64,000 nt of DNA from Pseudomonas asgharzadehiana. Lineage in GTDB: Bacteria > Pseudomonadota > Gammaproteobacteria > Pseudomonadales > Pseudomonadaceae. The notes below the pieces were generated by a model. That model was not told the DNA's origin, did no database searches, and saw only the letters and a program-made list of their open reading frames with translations. Where the stretch lies: contig NZ_CP077079.1 of the NCBI RefSeq assembly GCF_019139815.1, positions 1,178,001 through 1,242,000 on the forward strand, written 5' to 3'. The translations under genes and the position numbers were made by a program. Shown in pieces: positions 7,338-15,858 of this stretch (its first letter is position 1; each line of letters starts with the position of its first letter).

Positions 7338-8336
7338 TCAGCCGCGCTTGGCGCGGTAGATGCGAAAACCATTGCCCTCGGCCTTGATCGCACACACGCC
7401 CAAGTGCTCTTCGATCAGCGGCTGGTACTTGAGGAAACTGTTGGCGACCAGCCGAAGTTCACCGCCTTTTGCCAGGTGTTTGGCTGCTTTTCGCAGCAGG
7501 TTCTCGGTGGCGAAATAATCGGTGTGTACCCCGACATGGAACGGTGGGTTGCTCAGAATCGCATTCAACCCCATCGGCGCGGCGTCGATGCCATCGCCGG
7601 TCAGCACCTCGGCTTCCAGGCCGTTGGCCGCCAGGGTCAGGCGGCTGCTGGCAGCCGCGAAGGCGTCTACGTCCAGCATCGTCACGCTGTTGTGCGGGTA
7701 ACGGCGTTTCACCGCAGCCCCCAGCACGCCGGCGCCGCAACCGAAGTCCAGCAGGTGGCCACTCGGCAGTTTGTCCAAGTGCTCCAGCAACAGCTCGGTG
7801 CCACGGTCCAGGCGGCCATGGCTGAACACACCCGGCAAGCTCACGACATTGAGTGGACCTTCGGCCAGCGGCACTTCAAAGACTTGCGCCAGACTCTCCA
7901 GCGCCACCGCTTGTGGTGCGTTGGCCACGGTGATTTGCCACAGCTGGCAATGCCGCGCGTTGTCGAGCTTGCGCGGCTTGCCCAAGGGGATCATCTGTTT
8001 GGCGGCGCTTTCAATACCGCTTTTTTTCTCTCCGACCAAAAACAGCTCGGCGCCGGGTAGGCGCGCGGCCACGGCGTTCAGCAGGTAATCGGTGAGGTCC
8101 TTGGATTTGGGCAGGAAGATCACCGCTGCATCGAACTCACGCTCTGGCACATTCACGCCAAACTGGCTGCGCTCGGGGAACCGTGCGTCGAGCGCCGCCT
8201 GGTCACCGGCGTGCCAGCTCCAGCCGTGGGCGTTGGGCAGGCGGCCCAGCAGGTCGTCGGCGGGCAAGCCCACCAGCAACAGGTTGCCTTGAAAAAGTTC
8301 GGCCTGACGAAGCAGTACTTCACTGCGCGGATCCAT
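7338..8336 (-). CDS. rsmC: 16S rRNA (guanine-1207-N2)-methyltransferase RsmC
   Basis: A 332-residue enzyme that methylates G1207 of 16S rRNA in assembled 30S subunits. It has the two-domain layout of RsmC: a degenerate N-terminal methyltransferase-like domain, and a catalytic C-terminal domain with the SAM motif [12 protein letters not shown] (residues 195-206) and the NPPF target-base motif (263-266, in SNPPFHVG). Length matches the family (about 340). The gene is transcribed alone or with the manganese exporter located downstream. Confidence 0.95.
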   Translation of the reverse strand: MDPRSEVLLRQAELFQGNLLLVGLPADDLLGRLPNAHGWSWHAGDQAALDARFPERSQFGVNVPEREFDAAVIFLPKSKDLTDYLLNAVAARLPGAELFLVGEKKSGIESAAKQMIPLGKPRKLDNARHCQLWQITVANAPQAVALESLAQVFEVPLAEGPLNVVSLPGVFSHGRLDRGTELLLEHLDKLPSGHLLDFGCGAGVLGAAVKRRYPHNSVTMLDVDAFAAASSRLTLAANGLEAEVLTGDGIDAAPMGLNAILSNPPFHVGVHTDYFATENLLRKAAKHLAKGGELRLVANSFLKYQPLIEEHLGVCAIKAEGNGFRIYRAKRG

Positions 8337-8366
8337 GGTCTGCTCCTTGAAAAGGGGCGCAGTTTA

Positions 8367-9332
8367 TCAACTGACGACGCGCAGCGGGGCGCCGCTGAAA
8401 AAGCCCAAGGCGTTTTCCGTCAGTTGGCCGACGATGCGCTGTCGTGCTTCGCGACTGCCCCAGGCGTTGTGGGGGGTGACGATCAGCCGTGGAATGTCAG
8501 CGGCCAGCAACGGGTTGCCGTCGACCGGCGGCTCCACGCTCAGTACGTCGGTGGCCGCGCCACCCAGATGACCGCTGCGCAAGGCCTCAGCCAGGGCCTG
8601 TTCGTTGATCAAACCACCGCGCGCCGTATTGACCACCAACGCGCCCGGCTTGAGCAGTGCCAGTTCACGGGCGCCGATAAAGCCGCGGGTGTGCTCGTTG
8701 AGCGGGCAGTGCAACGTGAGGGCGTCGACTTGGGGGAGCAACTCATCCAACGGCACGCGATCTGCGCGGGCGGGGCGCCCTGGGATGGCGCCGAGCAGCA
8801 CGCGCATGCCAAAAGCTTCGGCCAGGCGCGCCACGGCACTGCCCAGCTCACCGTGGCCCAGCAGACCAAGGGTCTTGCCTTCCAGTTCGACGATAGGATG
8901 GCCCAGCAGGCAGAACTGCTTGGCTTCCTGCCACTTGCCGGCGGCCACGTCCCGTTGATAGTCCTGCAAGCGGGTCGCCAGGTTGAGCAACAGCATGATT
9001 GTGTGTTGCGCCACCGAGGGTGTGCCGTAACCCTGGCAGTTACTCACGGTGATGCCATGGGCACGGGCGGCTTGCAGGTCAATGTTGTTGGTGCCGGTGG
9101 CCGATACCAGGATCAGCTTGAGCTCCGGGCAGGCCGCCAGGGTCTCGGCGTTGAGCGCAATCTTGTTACTGATGGCCGCCTGGACGCCTTGCAGGCGCGC
9201 AATCACGTTCTGCGGCGTGGTGTCCGGGTACAACTGCAGGTCACTGAAGCAGTCGCGTAAACCACTGAGGTCGAGGTCCCCCAGGTCCAGGGACGGGTGA
9301 TCAAGGAAGACGGCGCGGCGATTGTTCGTCAT
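8367..9332 (-). CDS. D-2-hydroxyacid dehydrogenase (hydroxypyruvate/glycerate dehydrogenase-like)
   Basis: A 321-residue NAD(P)-dependent reductase of the D-isomer 2-hydroxyacid dehydrogenase family. The nucleotide-binding loop is GLLGHGELGSAVA. The catalytic Arg and Glu lie in NTARGGLINE and DVLSVEPP, and the catalytic His in TPHNAWGS. The closest named relatives are HprA-like glycerate or hydroxypyruvate reductases, but the substrate cannot be fixed from sequence. The start ATG is at 9332; a TTG one codon earlier is less likely. It is divergent from the LysE-family gene. Confidence 0.85.
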   Translation of the reverse strand: MTNNRRAVFLDHPSLDLGDLDLSGLRDCFSDLQLYPDTTPQNVIARLQGVQAAISNKIALNAETLAACPELKLILVSATGTNNIDLQAARAHGITVSNCQGYGTPSVAQHTIMLLLNLATRLQDYQRDVAAGKWQEAKQFCLLGHPIVELEGKTLGLLGHGELGSAVARLAEAFGMRVLLGAIPGRPARADRVPLDELLPQVDALTLHCPLNEHTRGFIGARELALLKPGALVVNTARGGLINEQALAEALRSGHLGGAATDVLSVEPPVDGNPLLAADIPRLIVTPHNAWGSREARQRIVGQLTENALGFFSGAPLRVVS

Positions 9333-9416
9333 CAACTGTACCTTTTGCAGCAGGGTTCGAAGGCGTAATCTGCCGAGCCTATCAGATGAAATAATCCGTT
9401 ACTTAATGGAGTGCGT

Positions 9417-10049
9417 ATGTACCTCGCCGAGTTTTTGACCGTGGCCCTGATTCACCTCCTGGCGGTGGCCAGCCCCGGCCCGGATTTCGCCGTGGTGGTG
9501 CGTGAAAGCGTGACCCATGGCCGTCGCGCCGGCACCTGGACGGCGCTGGGCGTGGGCTCGGCGATTTTTCTGCACGTGGGGTATTCGTTGCTCGGCATCG
9601 GCTTGATCGTGTCCCAGTCCATCGTGCTGTTCAATGCATTGAAATGGGCTGCGGCGGCGTACTTGCTGTACATCGGTTTCAAGGCCCTGCGCGCGCAACC
9701 GGCCAAGCCCGCCGCCGAGGGCGAGTTACATCGTGAAGCGGGCGAACGCACCCCACGCGGCGCGTTTACCGCGGGCTTTGTGACCAACGGCCTGAACCCC
9801 AAGGCGACGTTGTTCTTTCTGTCGCTGTTCACCGTGGTCATCAACCCGCACACGCCGCTCGCGGTGCAGGCGGGTTACGGTGTGTACCTGGCGGTGGCGA
9901 CGGCGTTGTGGTTTTGCATGGTAGCCATGTTGTTCAGCCAGCAGCGCGTGCGTGCGGGCTTTGCGCGAATGGGCCACTGGTTCGATCGCACCATGGGCGC
10001 GGTGTTGATCGCCATCGGCGTGAAGCTGGCCTTTACCAGCATGAAATAA
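9417..10049 (+). CDS. LysE/RhtB-family amino-acid exporter
   Basis: A 210-residue inner-membrane protein with about six hydrophobic segments. The N-terminal ASPGPDFAVVVRESVTHGRR block is the family signature, and GFVTNGLNPKATLFF is the second conserved block. Members export amino acids or related metabolites; the substrate is not predictable. The ATG at 9417 follows TGGAG at 9407-9411; a GTG at 9411 would add two residues. A REP pair follows the gene. Confidence 0.9.
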   Translation: MYLAEFLTVALIHLLAVASPGPDFAVVVRESVTHGRRAGTWTALGVGSAIFLHVGYSLLGIGLIVSQSIVLFNALKWAAAAYLLYIGFKALRAQPAKPAAEGELHREAGERTPRGAFTAGFVTNGLNPKATLFFLSLFTVVINPHTPLAVQAGYGVYLAVATALWFCMVAMLFSQQRVRAGFARMGHWFDRTMGAVLIAIGVKLAFTSMK

Positions 10050-10077
10050 CCGCTGCTCGCTCAAGTAGGCACGGTCA

Positions 10078-10173
10078 AAATGTGGAAGGGGGCTTGCCCC
10101 CGATAGCGGTGGATCAGTTGATAAACATTTGCCTGAAACGCCGCCATCGGGGGCAAGCCCCCTCCCACATTGA
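10078..10173. repeat. Pair of inverted REP elements (BIME-like)
   Basis: Two copies of the REP core face each other: AATGTGGAAGGGGGCTTGCC on the left, and GGGGGCAAGCCCCCTCCCAC on the right, with GATAGCGG-type tails pointing inward. It lies between the LysE exporter and the acyl-CoA ligase gene. Such pairs are mobilised by RAYT transposases encoded elsewhere. Confidence 0.85.
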
Positions 10174-10315
10174 TCTTTGTGAGTCCAGGATGGTGGCGCA
10201 AAGCTAGTATTTGCCGGGCTCTGCAAATCATTCCTTTGGCTGATTTGGCTGAAACATAAGCGCTCTACAGTGCAGATCGTTCAGCCAAGACCGTGCAGTC
10301 ATAAAAGGGATTCGT

Positions 10316-11998
10316 ATGTTGCAGACCCGTGTTATCCCCCCCGCCGAAAGTGCCTACCAGTACCCGCTGTTGATCAAGCGTTTGCTGATGTCCGGCGCCC
10401 GCTACGAAAAAACCCGGGAAATCGTCTATCGCGACAAACTGCGTTACACCTACCCGACGCTGATGGAGCGGGTTGCGCGCCTGGCCAATGTGCTGACCGA
10501 GGCCGGGGTCAAGGCCGGTGATACCGTGGCGGTGATGGACTGGGACAGCCATCGCTACCTGGAATGCATGTTCGCCATCCCGATGATCGGCGCGGTGATC
10601 CACACCATTAACGTGCGTCTGTCGCCGGAACAGATTCTCTACACCATGAACCATGCCGAGGACCGTTTCGTACTGGTCAACAGTGAGTTCGTGGGGCTTT
10701 ACCAGGCGATTGCCGGGCAACTGACTACGGTCGACAAGACCCTGCTGCTCACCGACGGGGAGTCCAAAACCGCCGAGTTGCCCAGCCTGGTAGGCGAGTA
10801 CGAAACGCTGCTGGCCGCCGCCAGCCCTCACTACGACTTCCAGGACTTCGACGAGCATTCCGTCGCCACCACCTTCTACACCACCGGCACCACCGGCAAC
10901 CCCAAAGGGGTGTACTTCACCCATCGTCAATTGGTGCTGCATACCATCGGTGTGGCGACCATTATGGGCAGCGTCGACAGCGTGCGCCTGCTGGGCACCA
11001 ACGACGTGTACATGCCGATCACGCCGATGTTTCACGTACATGCCTGGGGCTTGCCGTATGTGGCGACCATGCTCGGCCTCAAGCAGGTTTACCCTGGCCG
11101 CTACGACCCGGAATACCTGGTGGAGCTGTGGCGCAAAGAAAAGGTCACCTTCTCTCACTGCGTGCCGACCATCCTGCAAATGGTGCTCAATGCCAAGGCT
11201 GCCCAAGGCGTGGATTTCGGGGGCTGGAAAATCGTCATCGGCGGCAGCGCGCTCAACCGTACGCTGTATGAAGCGTCCAAGGCCCGTGGTATCCAGCTGA
11301 CCGCCGCGTACGGCATGTCCGAGACCGGGCCGCTGGTGTCCTGTGCCCATCTCAACGAAGAACTGCTGGCCGGCGGCGAAGACGAGCGCATCACTTACCG
11401 TATCAAGGCGGGGGTGCCGGGGCCGCTGGTGGAAGCGGCGATCATGGATGGCGACGGTAACTTCCTGCCCGCCGACGGTGAGTCCCAGGGCGAGTTGGTG
11501 CTGCGCGCGCCGTGGCTGACCGAAGGCTATTACAACGAGCCGCAAAAGGGCGCCGAGCTGTGGGCCGGTGGTTGGATGCACACCGGAGACGTGGCCACGC
11601 TGGATGCGTTCGGGGTGATCGATATCCGCGACCGCATCAAGGATGTCATCAAGACCGGTGGCGAGTGGATTTCCTCGCTGGCTCTTGAGGACCTGGTCAG
11701 CCGTCACCCGGCGGTACGCGAAGTAGCGGTGGTGGGCATCGCCGATCCGCAGTGGGGCGAGCGCCCGTTTGCGCTGTTGGTGGTGCGTGATGGCCATATG
11801 ATAGGGGCCCGCGAGCTCAAGGAGCACCTCAAGCCTTTTGTGGAATTGGGCCATTTGAGCAAGTGGGCGATTCCGAGCCAGATCGCCGTTGTTACGGAAA
11901 TTCCCAAGACCAGCGTCGGCAAGCTCGACAAAAAACGTATCCGCATTGACATCATTGAATGGCAGGCCAACAACAGCACCTTCCTGTCCACCCTCTGA
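10316..11998 (+). CDS. Fatty-acid/acyl-CoA ligase, AlkK-like
   Basis: A 560-residue AMP-forming ligase that activates carboxylic acids, probably medium-chain fatty acids, to CoA thioesters in the cytoplasm. The phosphate-binding motif [10 protein letters not shown] is at residues 189-198. [10 protein letters not shown] is the adenylate-binding block, [12 protein letters not shown] holds the conserved Asp, and the adenylation-step lysine is Lys-536 (in VGKLDKK). The nearest family I recognise is AlkK and its P. putida homologues. It lies upstream of the DUF1302-DUF1329-LAL regulator genes on the same strand, 331 bases away, suggesting a shared lipid or ester pathway. A GC-rich hairpin follows the stop. 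Confidence 0.88.
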   Translation: MLQTRVIPPAESAYQYPLLIKRLLMSGARYEKTREIVYRDKLRYTYPTLMERVARLANVLTEAGVKAGDTVAVMDWDSHRYLECMFAIPMIGAVIHTINVRLSPEQILYTMNHAEDRFVLVNSEFVGLYQAIAGQLTTVDKTLLLTDGESKTAELPSLVGEYETLLAAASPHYDFQDFDEHSVATTFYTTGTTGNPKGVYFTHRQLVLHTIGVATIMGSVDSVRLLGTNDVYMPITPMFHVHAWGLPYVATMLGLKQVYPGRYDPEYLVELWRKEKVTFSHCVPTILQMVLNAKAAQGVDFGGWKIVIGGSALNRTLYEASKARGIQLTAAYGMSETGPLVSCAHLNEELLAGGEDERITYRIKAGVPGPLVEAAIMDGDGNFLPADGESQGELVLRAPWLTEGYYNEPQKGAELWAGGWMHTGDVATLDAFGVIDIRDRIKDVIKTGGEWISSLALEDLVSRHPAVREVAVVGIADPQWGERPFALLVVRDGHMIGARELKEHLKPFVELGHLSKWAIPSQIAVVTEIPKTSVGKLDKKRIRIDIIEWQANNSTFLSTL

Positions 11999-12006
11999 CG
12001 CCCTTC

Positions 12007-12028
12007 GCCGTGCCCGTTCGGGCACGGC
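12007..12028 (+). terminator. GC-rich hairpin after the acyl-CoA ligase gene
   Basis: GCCGTGCCC and GGGCACGGC form a perfect 9-base stem with a GTTC loop, beginning eight bases after the stop codon. No T-run follows, so it is a weak or Rho-assisted terminator, or only an mRNA-stabilising end. Confidence 0.55.
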
Positions 12029-12129
12029 AATGCTCTATCTTGCGCCTTCACTTGTGATTTACGGATTTTCAGCCATCCTCTCCGCGTCGGCCTTCGCCGG
12101 CATGGCGAAAGGACTGTGGCAGACGGGTC

Positions 12130-12145
12130 GGTGATGCAAATCACA
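12130..12145. promoter_or_regulatory. CRP/Vfr-like operator candidate
   Basis: GGTGA-TGCAAA-TCACA matches the CRP-family consensus TGTGA-N6-TCACA at nine of ten half-site positions. It lies about 185 bases before the DUF1302 start. Pseudomonas CRP homologues (Vfr) use closely similar sites. Binding is inferred from the sequence only. Confidence 0.5.
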
Positions 12146-12329
12146 CTTTAGAGGGATCAAGCGGTACCCCCTGCTGGCTATAGTCCCACCATGGGTTTTT
12201 CAAGGATGCGTCGCTTCGGGCCATGGAGGTTCAGTTGCCGGGCGGCATTGGAATCGTTGTATTCCGGCCGATACAAGCATCACAGAAAGAACTCACTGCC
12301 ATAACAATAATGCACATGGAGTAGCGTCG

Positions 12330-14222
12330 ATGACCTCAGTAAACCAGTTCTGGCGCCGGGCAAGATTGCCCCTGGCCGTCAGCCTCGCCTCTACGCTCGC
12401 CGGGCCTGCATTCGGCGTCAGTTTCAATATCGGTGAAATCGAAGGGAGCTTTGACTCGTCGCTTTCTGTGGGGGCGAGTTGGGGCACGGCTAAACCCAAC
12501 AAAGATCTGATTGGCGTCAACAATGGTGGCTCGGGCTTGTCCCAAACCTCCGACGACGGTCACCTGAATTTCAAACGTGGTGAGACGTTCTCGAAGATCT
12601 TCAAGGGCATTCATGATCTGGAACTGAAGTACGGCGATACCGGTGTGTTTGTGCGTGGCAAGTATTGGTATGACTTTGAGTTGAAAGACGAGAGTCGTCA
12701 GTTCAAAGACATCAGCGACAGCAACCGCAAAGAGGGGGCCAAGTCATCCGGCGGCCAAATTCTTGATGCATTCGTTTATCACAACTATGCAATTGCCGAT
12801 CAGCCTGGGTCGGTGCGCTTTGGCAAGCAGGTTGTCAGTTGGGGGGAAAGTACCTTCATCGGCGGCGGCATCAACTCTGTCAACCCTATCGATGTGTCCG
12901 CGTTCCGTCGTCCGGGGGCCGAGATCAAGGAAGGCCTGATTCCGGTCAACATGTTCTATGTGTCGCAGACCTTGACCGATAACTTGTCGGCCGAGGCGTT
13001 TTATCAGTTGGAGTGGGATCAGACTGTTACAGATAACTGTGGGACATTCTTTTCGCAGCCGGACGTAGTTTCGGATGGTTGCAGCGACAATTTGCGCCTG
13101 CTCGCCAAGCGTTCGACCATTGCAGCCACTGCTCCAGGCCGTGGCGCGTTGGCACAGTTCGACGCGCGGGGTCTGAACATCAACGAAGAGGGTACGTTGG
13201 TGCGGCGTGGCGGTGATCGTGACGCGCGTGATAGTGGCCAGTTTGGTGTGGCCATGCACTACAACTTTGAACCGCTGGACACCGAGTTCGGTGCCTACTT
13301 CATGAATTATCACAGTCGCGCACCGATCTTCAGCGCAACCGCCGCTCCTGCATCGGCCTACACAGTGGCTCCCGCTTTTGGCTCCCTGGCGCCAGTGTTC
13401 ATTGCGGGTAACTCCAAGTATTTCATTGAGTACCCTGAAGATATCCGTCTCTATGGGTTGAGCTTCTCCACCACTTTGCCTACAGGGACGGCCTGGAGCG
13501 GTGAAATCAGCTACCGCCCTAATGCACCGGTGCAACTCAATACAACCGACATTCTCTACGCGGGTGTGAGAGATTTGGGCGGTCTTTATCAAAATGCTTC
13601 CCCGCTTCGCGGTGCGAAGGGTCAAGACTTGAATGGCTACCGTCGCAAGGAAATCACTCAATTCCAGACCACACTGACGCATTTCTTTGATCAGGTGATG
13701 GGCGCGAGCCGTTTGACCCTGGTAGGTGAGGTGGGTATCACTCATGTGGGTGGGCTGGAGAGCAAGTCTGATGCACGTTACGGTCGTGACCCGGTGTTTG
13801 GTCCGGGTGCATTGCCAGCCACTTTAGGACGTAATACCTGCTCGGCAATTCTTAACACGGGAACCATCGGTGGTGCAGGGCCCGGCGCCGATGCCAGCAA
13901 TCTTTCCGAGAATTGCAACAATGACGGCTTCACCACTGCTACCTCCTGGGGTTATCGCGGTCGTGCGATCTGGGAATACCCGGATGTCTTCGCAGGTGTG
14001 AATCTCAAGCCAAGCGTGGCGTGGTCCCACGACGTCAAAGGTTACTCGCCAGGCCCTGGTGCTAACTTCGAAGAAGGTCGAAAAGCCGTCAGCCTCGGTC
14101 TGGACGCCGAATACCAGAACACCTACACCGCCAGCCTGAACTACACCAACTTTTTTGGCGGTGATTACAGCACTGTTGATGATCGAGACTTCGTCGCCCT
14201 CAGCGTTGGCGTGAACTTCTAA
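12330..14222 (+). CDS. DUF1302 family outer-membrane protein
   Basis: A 630-residue secreted protein. The signal peptide runs to about residue 29 (cleavage near GPAFG-VSF). The rest is rich in alternating aromatic/polar strands and ends in a C-terminal Phe (LSVGVNF), as expected for an outer-membrane beta-barrel; DUF1302 proteins are predicted barrels. The downstream DUF1329 gene starts 29 bases after its stop, and the two families occur together in many pseudomonads. As I recall, transposon fitness work in P. putida linked such a pair to use of fatty esters, but the molecular activity is not established. A CRP-like site lies upstream. Confidence 0.85.
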   Translation: MTSVNQFWRRARLPLAVSLASTLAGPAFGVSFNIGEIEGSFDSSLSVGASWGTAKPNKDLIGVNNGGSGLSQTSDDGHLNFKRGETFSKIFKGIHDLELKYGDTGVFVRGKYWYDFELKDESRQFKDISDSNRKEGAKSSGGQILDAFVYHNYAIADQPGSVRFGKQVVSWGESTFIGGGINSVNPIDVSAFRRPGAEIKEGLIPVNMFYVSQTLTDNLSAEAFYQLEWDQTVTDNCGTFFSQPDVVSDGCSDNLRLLAKRSTIAATAPGRGALAQFDARGLNINEEGTLVRRGGDRDARDSGQFGVAMHYNFEPLDTEFGAYFMNYHSRAPIFSATAAPASAYTVAPAFGSLAPVFIAGNSKYFIEYPEDIRLYGLSFSTTLPTGTAWSGEISYRPNAPVQLNTTDILYAGVRDLGGLYQNASPLRGAKGQDLNGYRRKEITQFQTTLTHFFDQVMGASRLTLVGEVGITHVGGLESKSDARYGRDPVFGPGALPATLGRNTCSAILNTGTIGGAGPGADASNLSENCNNDGFTTATSWGYRGRAIWEYPDVFAGVNLKPSVAWSHDVKGYSPGPGANFEEGRKAVSLGLDAEYQNTYTASLNYTNFFGGDYSTVDDRDFVALSVGVNF

Positions 14223-14251
14223 GCACACTGCATTTCAGGAAGAACAAGAAC

Positions 14252-15616
14252 ATGAAAATAACCAAAAGTCTGTTGCACGTGGGTGTGCTTGGGCTGTCGA
14301 TCCTGGCGAGTAACGTCATGGCGGCAGTATCGGCGGATGAAGCCGCCAAGCTGGGCACGACCCTGACCCCAATGGGCGCCGAAATGGCTGGGAACGCGGC
14401 CGGCACCATCCCGAAATGGTCGCCGATGCCGACCAACGCCGGGGCTGTGGATGCCAGGGGGTTCCTTGCCAACCCGTACGCCAGTGAGCAACCGCAATTC
14501 ACCATCACCGCGCAGAACGTCGAGCAGTACAAGGACAAGCTGGCGCCGGGGCAGTACGCGATGTTCAAGCGCTACCCGGAAACCTTCAAGATGCCGGTCT
14601 ACCCGACCCATCGCGGTGCCACGGTGCCGGCGGAGGTGTTCGCCTCCATCAAGAAGAACGCCACCACCACCAACCTGGTGTCCGGCGGCAACGGCCTGGA
14701 AAACTTTGAAACCGCCGTGCCGTTCCCGATCCCAAAAAGCGGTGTGGAAGTCATCTGGAACCACATCACCCGTTATCGCGGCGGCAGCGTGACGCGCCTG
14801 GTCACCCAGGCTACGCCGCAAACCAACGGTTCCTACAGCCTGGTGTACTTCCGCGATCAGTTCGTGTTCCGCGACAAGATGAAGGATTTCGACCCGAAAA
14901 ACCCGGGCAACATCCTGTTCTACTTCAAGCAGCAAGTGACGGCGCCGGCACGTCTGGCCGGTGGTGTGCTGCTGGTGCATGAAACCCTGGACCAAGTGAA
15001 GGAGCCGCGTTCGGCGTGGGTCTACAACGCCGGCCAGCGCCGTGTGCGCCGGGCACCGCAAGTGTCCTATGACGGCCCGGGTACCGCCGCCGACGGCCTG
15101 CGCACCTCCGACAACCTCGACATGTACAACGGTGCGCCGGATCGCTACGACTGGAAACTGGAAGGCAAGAAGGAAATCTACATCGCCTCCAACAGCTACA
15201 AGATCGACGATCCCAAGCTCAAGTACGCCGACATCATCAAGGCCGGCCACATCAACCAGGACCTCACGCGCTACGAACTGCGCCGCGTCTGGCATGTGGT
15301 CGCCACCTTGAAGGAAGGCCAGCGTCACATCTATGCCAAGCGTGACTTCTACATCGACGAAGACACCTGGCAAGCCGCGGTGATCGATCACTACGATGGT
15401 CGTGGCCAACTGTGGCGCGTCGCCGAAGCCCATGGCGAGAACTACTACGACAAGCAAGTGCCGTGGTACGCCCTGGAAACCCTCTACGACCTGCAGTCCG
15501 GCCGCTACCTGGCCCTGGGCATGAAGAACGAAGAGAAGCAGGCGTATGACTTCGGCTTCACCGCCACCACCAGCGACTTTACCCCAGCGGCCCTGCGCCA
15601 GGATGGTGTTCGCTAA
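14252..15616 (+). CDS. DUF1329 family periplasmic protein
   Basis: A 454-residue exported protein with signal peptide MKITKSLLHVGVLGLSILAS and cleavage near residue 24 (VMA-AVSADEAAKLG). The mature part carries the DUF1329 pattern (GAEMAGNAAGTIPKWSP near the start; later RVWHVVATLKEGQRHIYAKR and FYIDEDTWQAA). Structural predictions for such proteins suggest a LolA/LolB-like lipid-binding fold; that link is inference. It is the partner of the DUF1302 barrel and is probably in the same transcript. A REP pair separates it from the LAL regulator. Confidence 0.85.
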   Translation: MKITKSLLHVGVLGLSILASNVMAAVSADEAAKLGTTLTPMGAEMAGNAAGTIPKWSPMPTNAGAVDARGFLANPYASEQPQFTITAQNVEQYKDKLAPGQYAMFKRYPETFKMPVYPTHRGATVPAEVFASIKKNATTTNLVSGGNGLENFETAVPFPIPKSGVEVIWNHITRYRGGSVTRLVTQATPQTNGSYSLVYFRDQFVFRDKMKDFDPKNPGNILFYFKQQVTAPARLAGGVLLVHETLDQVKEPRSAWVYNAGQRRVRRAPQVSYDGPGTAADGLRTSDNLDMYNGAPDRYDWKLEGKKEIYIASNSYKIDDPKLKYADIIKAGHINQDLTRYELRRVWHVVATLKEGQRHIYAKRDFYIDEDTWQAAVIDHYDGRGQLWRVAEAHGENYYDKQVPWYALETLYDLQSGRYLALGMKNEEKQAYDFGFTATTSDFTPAALRQDGVR

Positions 15617-15632
15617 GCAGCAGCTGTAACCC

Positions 15633-15727
15633 AATGTGGGAGGGGGCTTGCTCCCGATAGCGGTGTGACAGTCAGCATAGGCATTGACTGATCCACCTTT
15701 ATCGGGAGCACGCCCCCTCCCACTTTT
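15633..15727. repeat. Pair of inverted REP elements
   Basis: The left copy (AATGTGGGAGGGGGCTTGCT, CCGATAGCGG) and the right copy (TATCGGGAGCACGCCCCCTC, CCACTTTT) face each other across about 40 bases. It lies between the DUF1329 gene and the LAL regulator gene and would form a large cruciform or a 3' mRNA stem. Confidence 0.85.
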
Positions 15728-15858
15728 TGTTTGTTGCGATATTTTTTGTCTCAGTTCTTTTTCAGGCAAATGTTGCAAAGATCTACAAAGCAGCGGCTTT
15801 TACCGCTAGTCTGCGGACATCTGCAATGCCGACAACAGCCTTCTACAAGAGCCCGGCG

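Larger units (their letters stand above)
11999..12329 (+). other. Intergenic leader between the ligase and DUF1302 genes
   Basis: These 331 bases hold the ligase 3' hairpin (12007-12028), a CRP/Vfr-like palindrome (12130-12145), and an A-rich leader up to the DUF1302 start. The arrangement suggests that the DUF1302-DUF1329 pair has its own regulated promoter. No gene is seen. Confidence 0.6.

Noticed and set aside
10265..12025. A 586-codon minus-strand open frame opposite the acyl-CoA ligase gene
   Set aside because: It is antisense to a full-length ligase with all family motifs; its own product has no domain and shadow-like composition.
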